NCBI GenBank assembly: GCA_947245315.1 | Contig: CAMXNV010000038.1 | Span: 1 to 13,222 of the forward strand | DNA length: 13,222 nt | From: an uncultured Oscillibacter sp. | GTDB lineage: Bacteria; Bacillota; Clostridia; Oscillospirales; Oscillospiraceae | Direction: 5' to 3' | Part shown: positions 13,032-13,222 of the stretch, piece after piece | How positions within the stretch are numbered: position 1 is the stretch's first letter | Layout: every line of letters begins with the position of its first letter | Position numbers and translations under genes: made by a program | Notes under the pieces: model-generated | The model's database searches: none | Told to the model about the DNA's origin: nothing | What the model saw: the letters and a program-made list of their open reading frames with translations, nothing else

Positions 13032-13222
13032 TTAAAAGAAGTCAAAGAGGGAAAAGGGAACAGCGGTCCCAGGATGGCGGGAACGATAACGGTCCTTGTG
13101 GCGTCCAAAACGATTATAAGCATGAACAAAGACCGTGAGGACCGCCTGGAGATTCTCCAGCTTTCTAGGGAAACACCTGCTCCGCCGGGCCAGTGTCGGA
13201 ATGTAATGGCGCAGATCAGCAT
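13032..13222 (-). pseudogene. IS1-like transposase, C-terminal part only (5' end beyond window)
   Basis: A frame with no start codon runs from the right edge to TAA at 13032-13034, giving 62 residues. It contains LARRSRCFPR, then a helix ending FVHAYNRFG, and the tail AVPFSLFDFF. The LAR(K/R)...CFSR-helix arrangement is the C-terminus of IS1-type DDE transposases. Whether the gene is intact upstream cannot be seen, so pseudogene is only a placeholder for a partial element. The reading through this stretch as a 76-residue protein from 13222 is a different frame and looks random. The insertion-sequence end should lie between 12996 and 13031 but I could not define its inverted repeat. Confidence 0.6.

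Noticed and set aside
12008..13138. A 376-codon open frame on the plus strand
   Set aside because: Antisense to pyrC and continuing through the promoter; no protein-like features.
12992..13222. A 76-residue minus-strand frame at the right edge
   Set aside because: The neighbouring frame gives an IS1-like transposase tail, and this one looks like its shadow.

Overview
The window is GC-rich DNA from what looks like a Gram-positive gut Clostridia bacterium, probably Oscillospiraceae-like (Flavonifractor/Intestinimonas type). This is inferred from strong AGGAGG-type ribosome sites, sigma-A promoters, the class 1B PyrD/PyrK pair, a PyrB/PyrI pair and high GC with Firmicute gene types. No marker gene fixes the species. 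Almost every gene reads on the minus strand, so the layout is best read from right to left.

Right edge (12926-13222): the C-terminal end of an IS1-like transposase, then a sigma-A promoter and a roughly 35-nt leader with a small perfect hairpin, leading into a long pyrimidine operon. Its order is pyrC, pyrK, pyrD, an unknown exported protein, pyrF, a GNAT acetyltransferase, an ABM-domain protein, pyrE, pyrB, pyrI (12925 down to 5665). The first five genes overlap by 4 or 7 nt and are probably translationally coupled. Together PyrBI, PyrC, PyrDK, PyrE and PyrF make UMP from carbamoyl phosphate and aspartate. carAB and pyrR are not in the window. Three extra genes of no obvious pyrimidine role sit inside the operon. 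The pyrE-pyrB and pyrB-pyrI gaps hold structured repeats.

Middle (3812-5664): a 480-nt gene-free stretch made largely of structured intergenic repeats, then a YgjP-type zinc metallopeptidase and an archaeal-type (PurO-like) IMP cyclohydrolase. These end at a bidirectional terminator shared with a plus-strand dihydrofolate reductase-family gene (3302-3811), which has its own clear promoter.

Left (1-3301): a gene-free stretch with a head-to-head repeat pair precedes a very large minus-strand gene cut by the left edge. Its 969 visible codons encode a novel part, an HD phosphohydrolase-like domain, a long HEAT-like helical region and the start of a nucleotidyltransferase (NMNAT/cytidylyltransferase-like) domain. 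It is the most unusual protein here. The most notable non-coding signal is a family of about 100-bp repeats whose hairpin stems vary in a compensatory way between copies.
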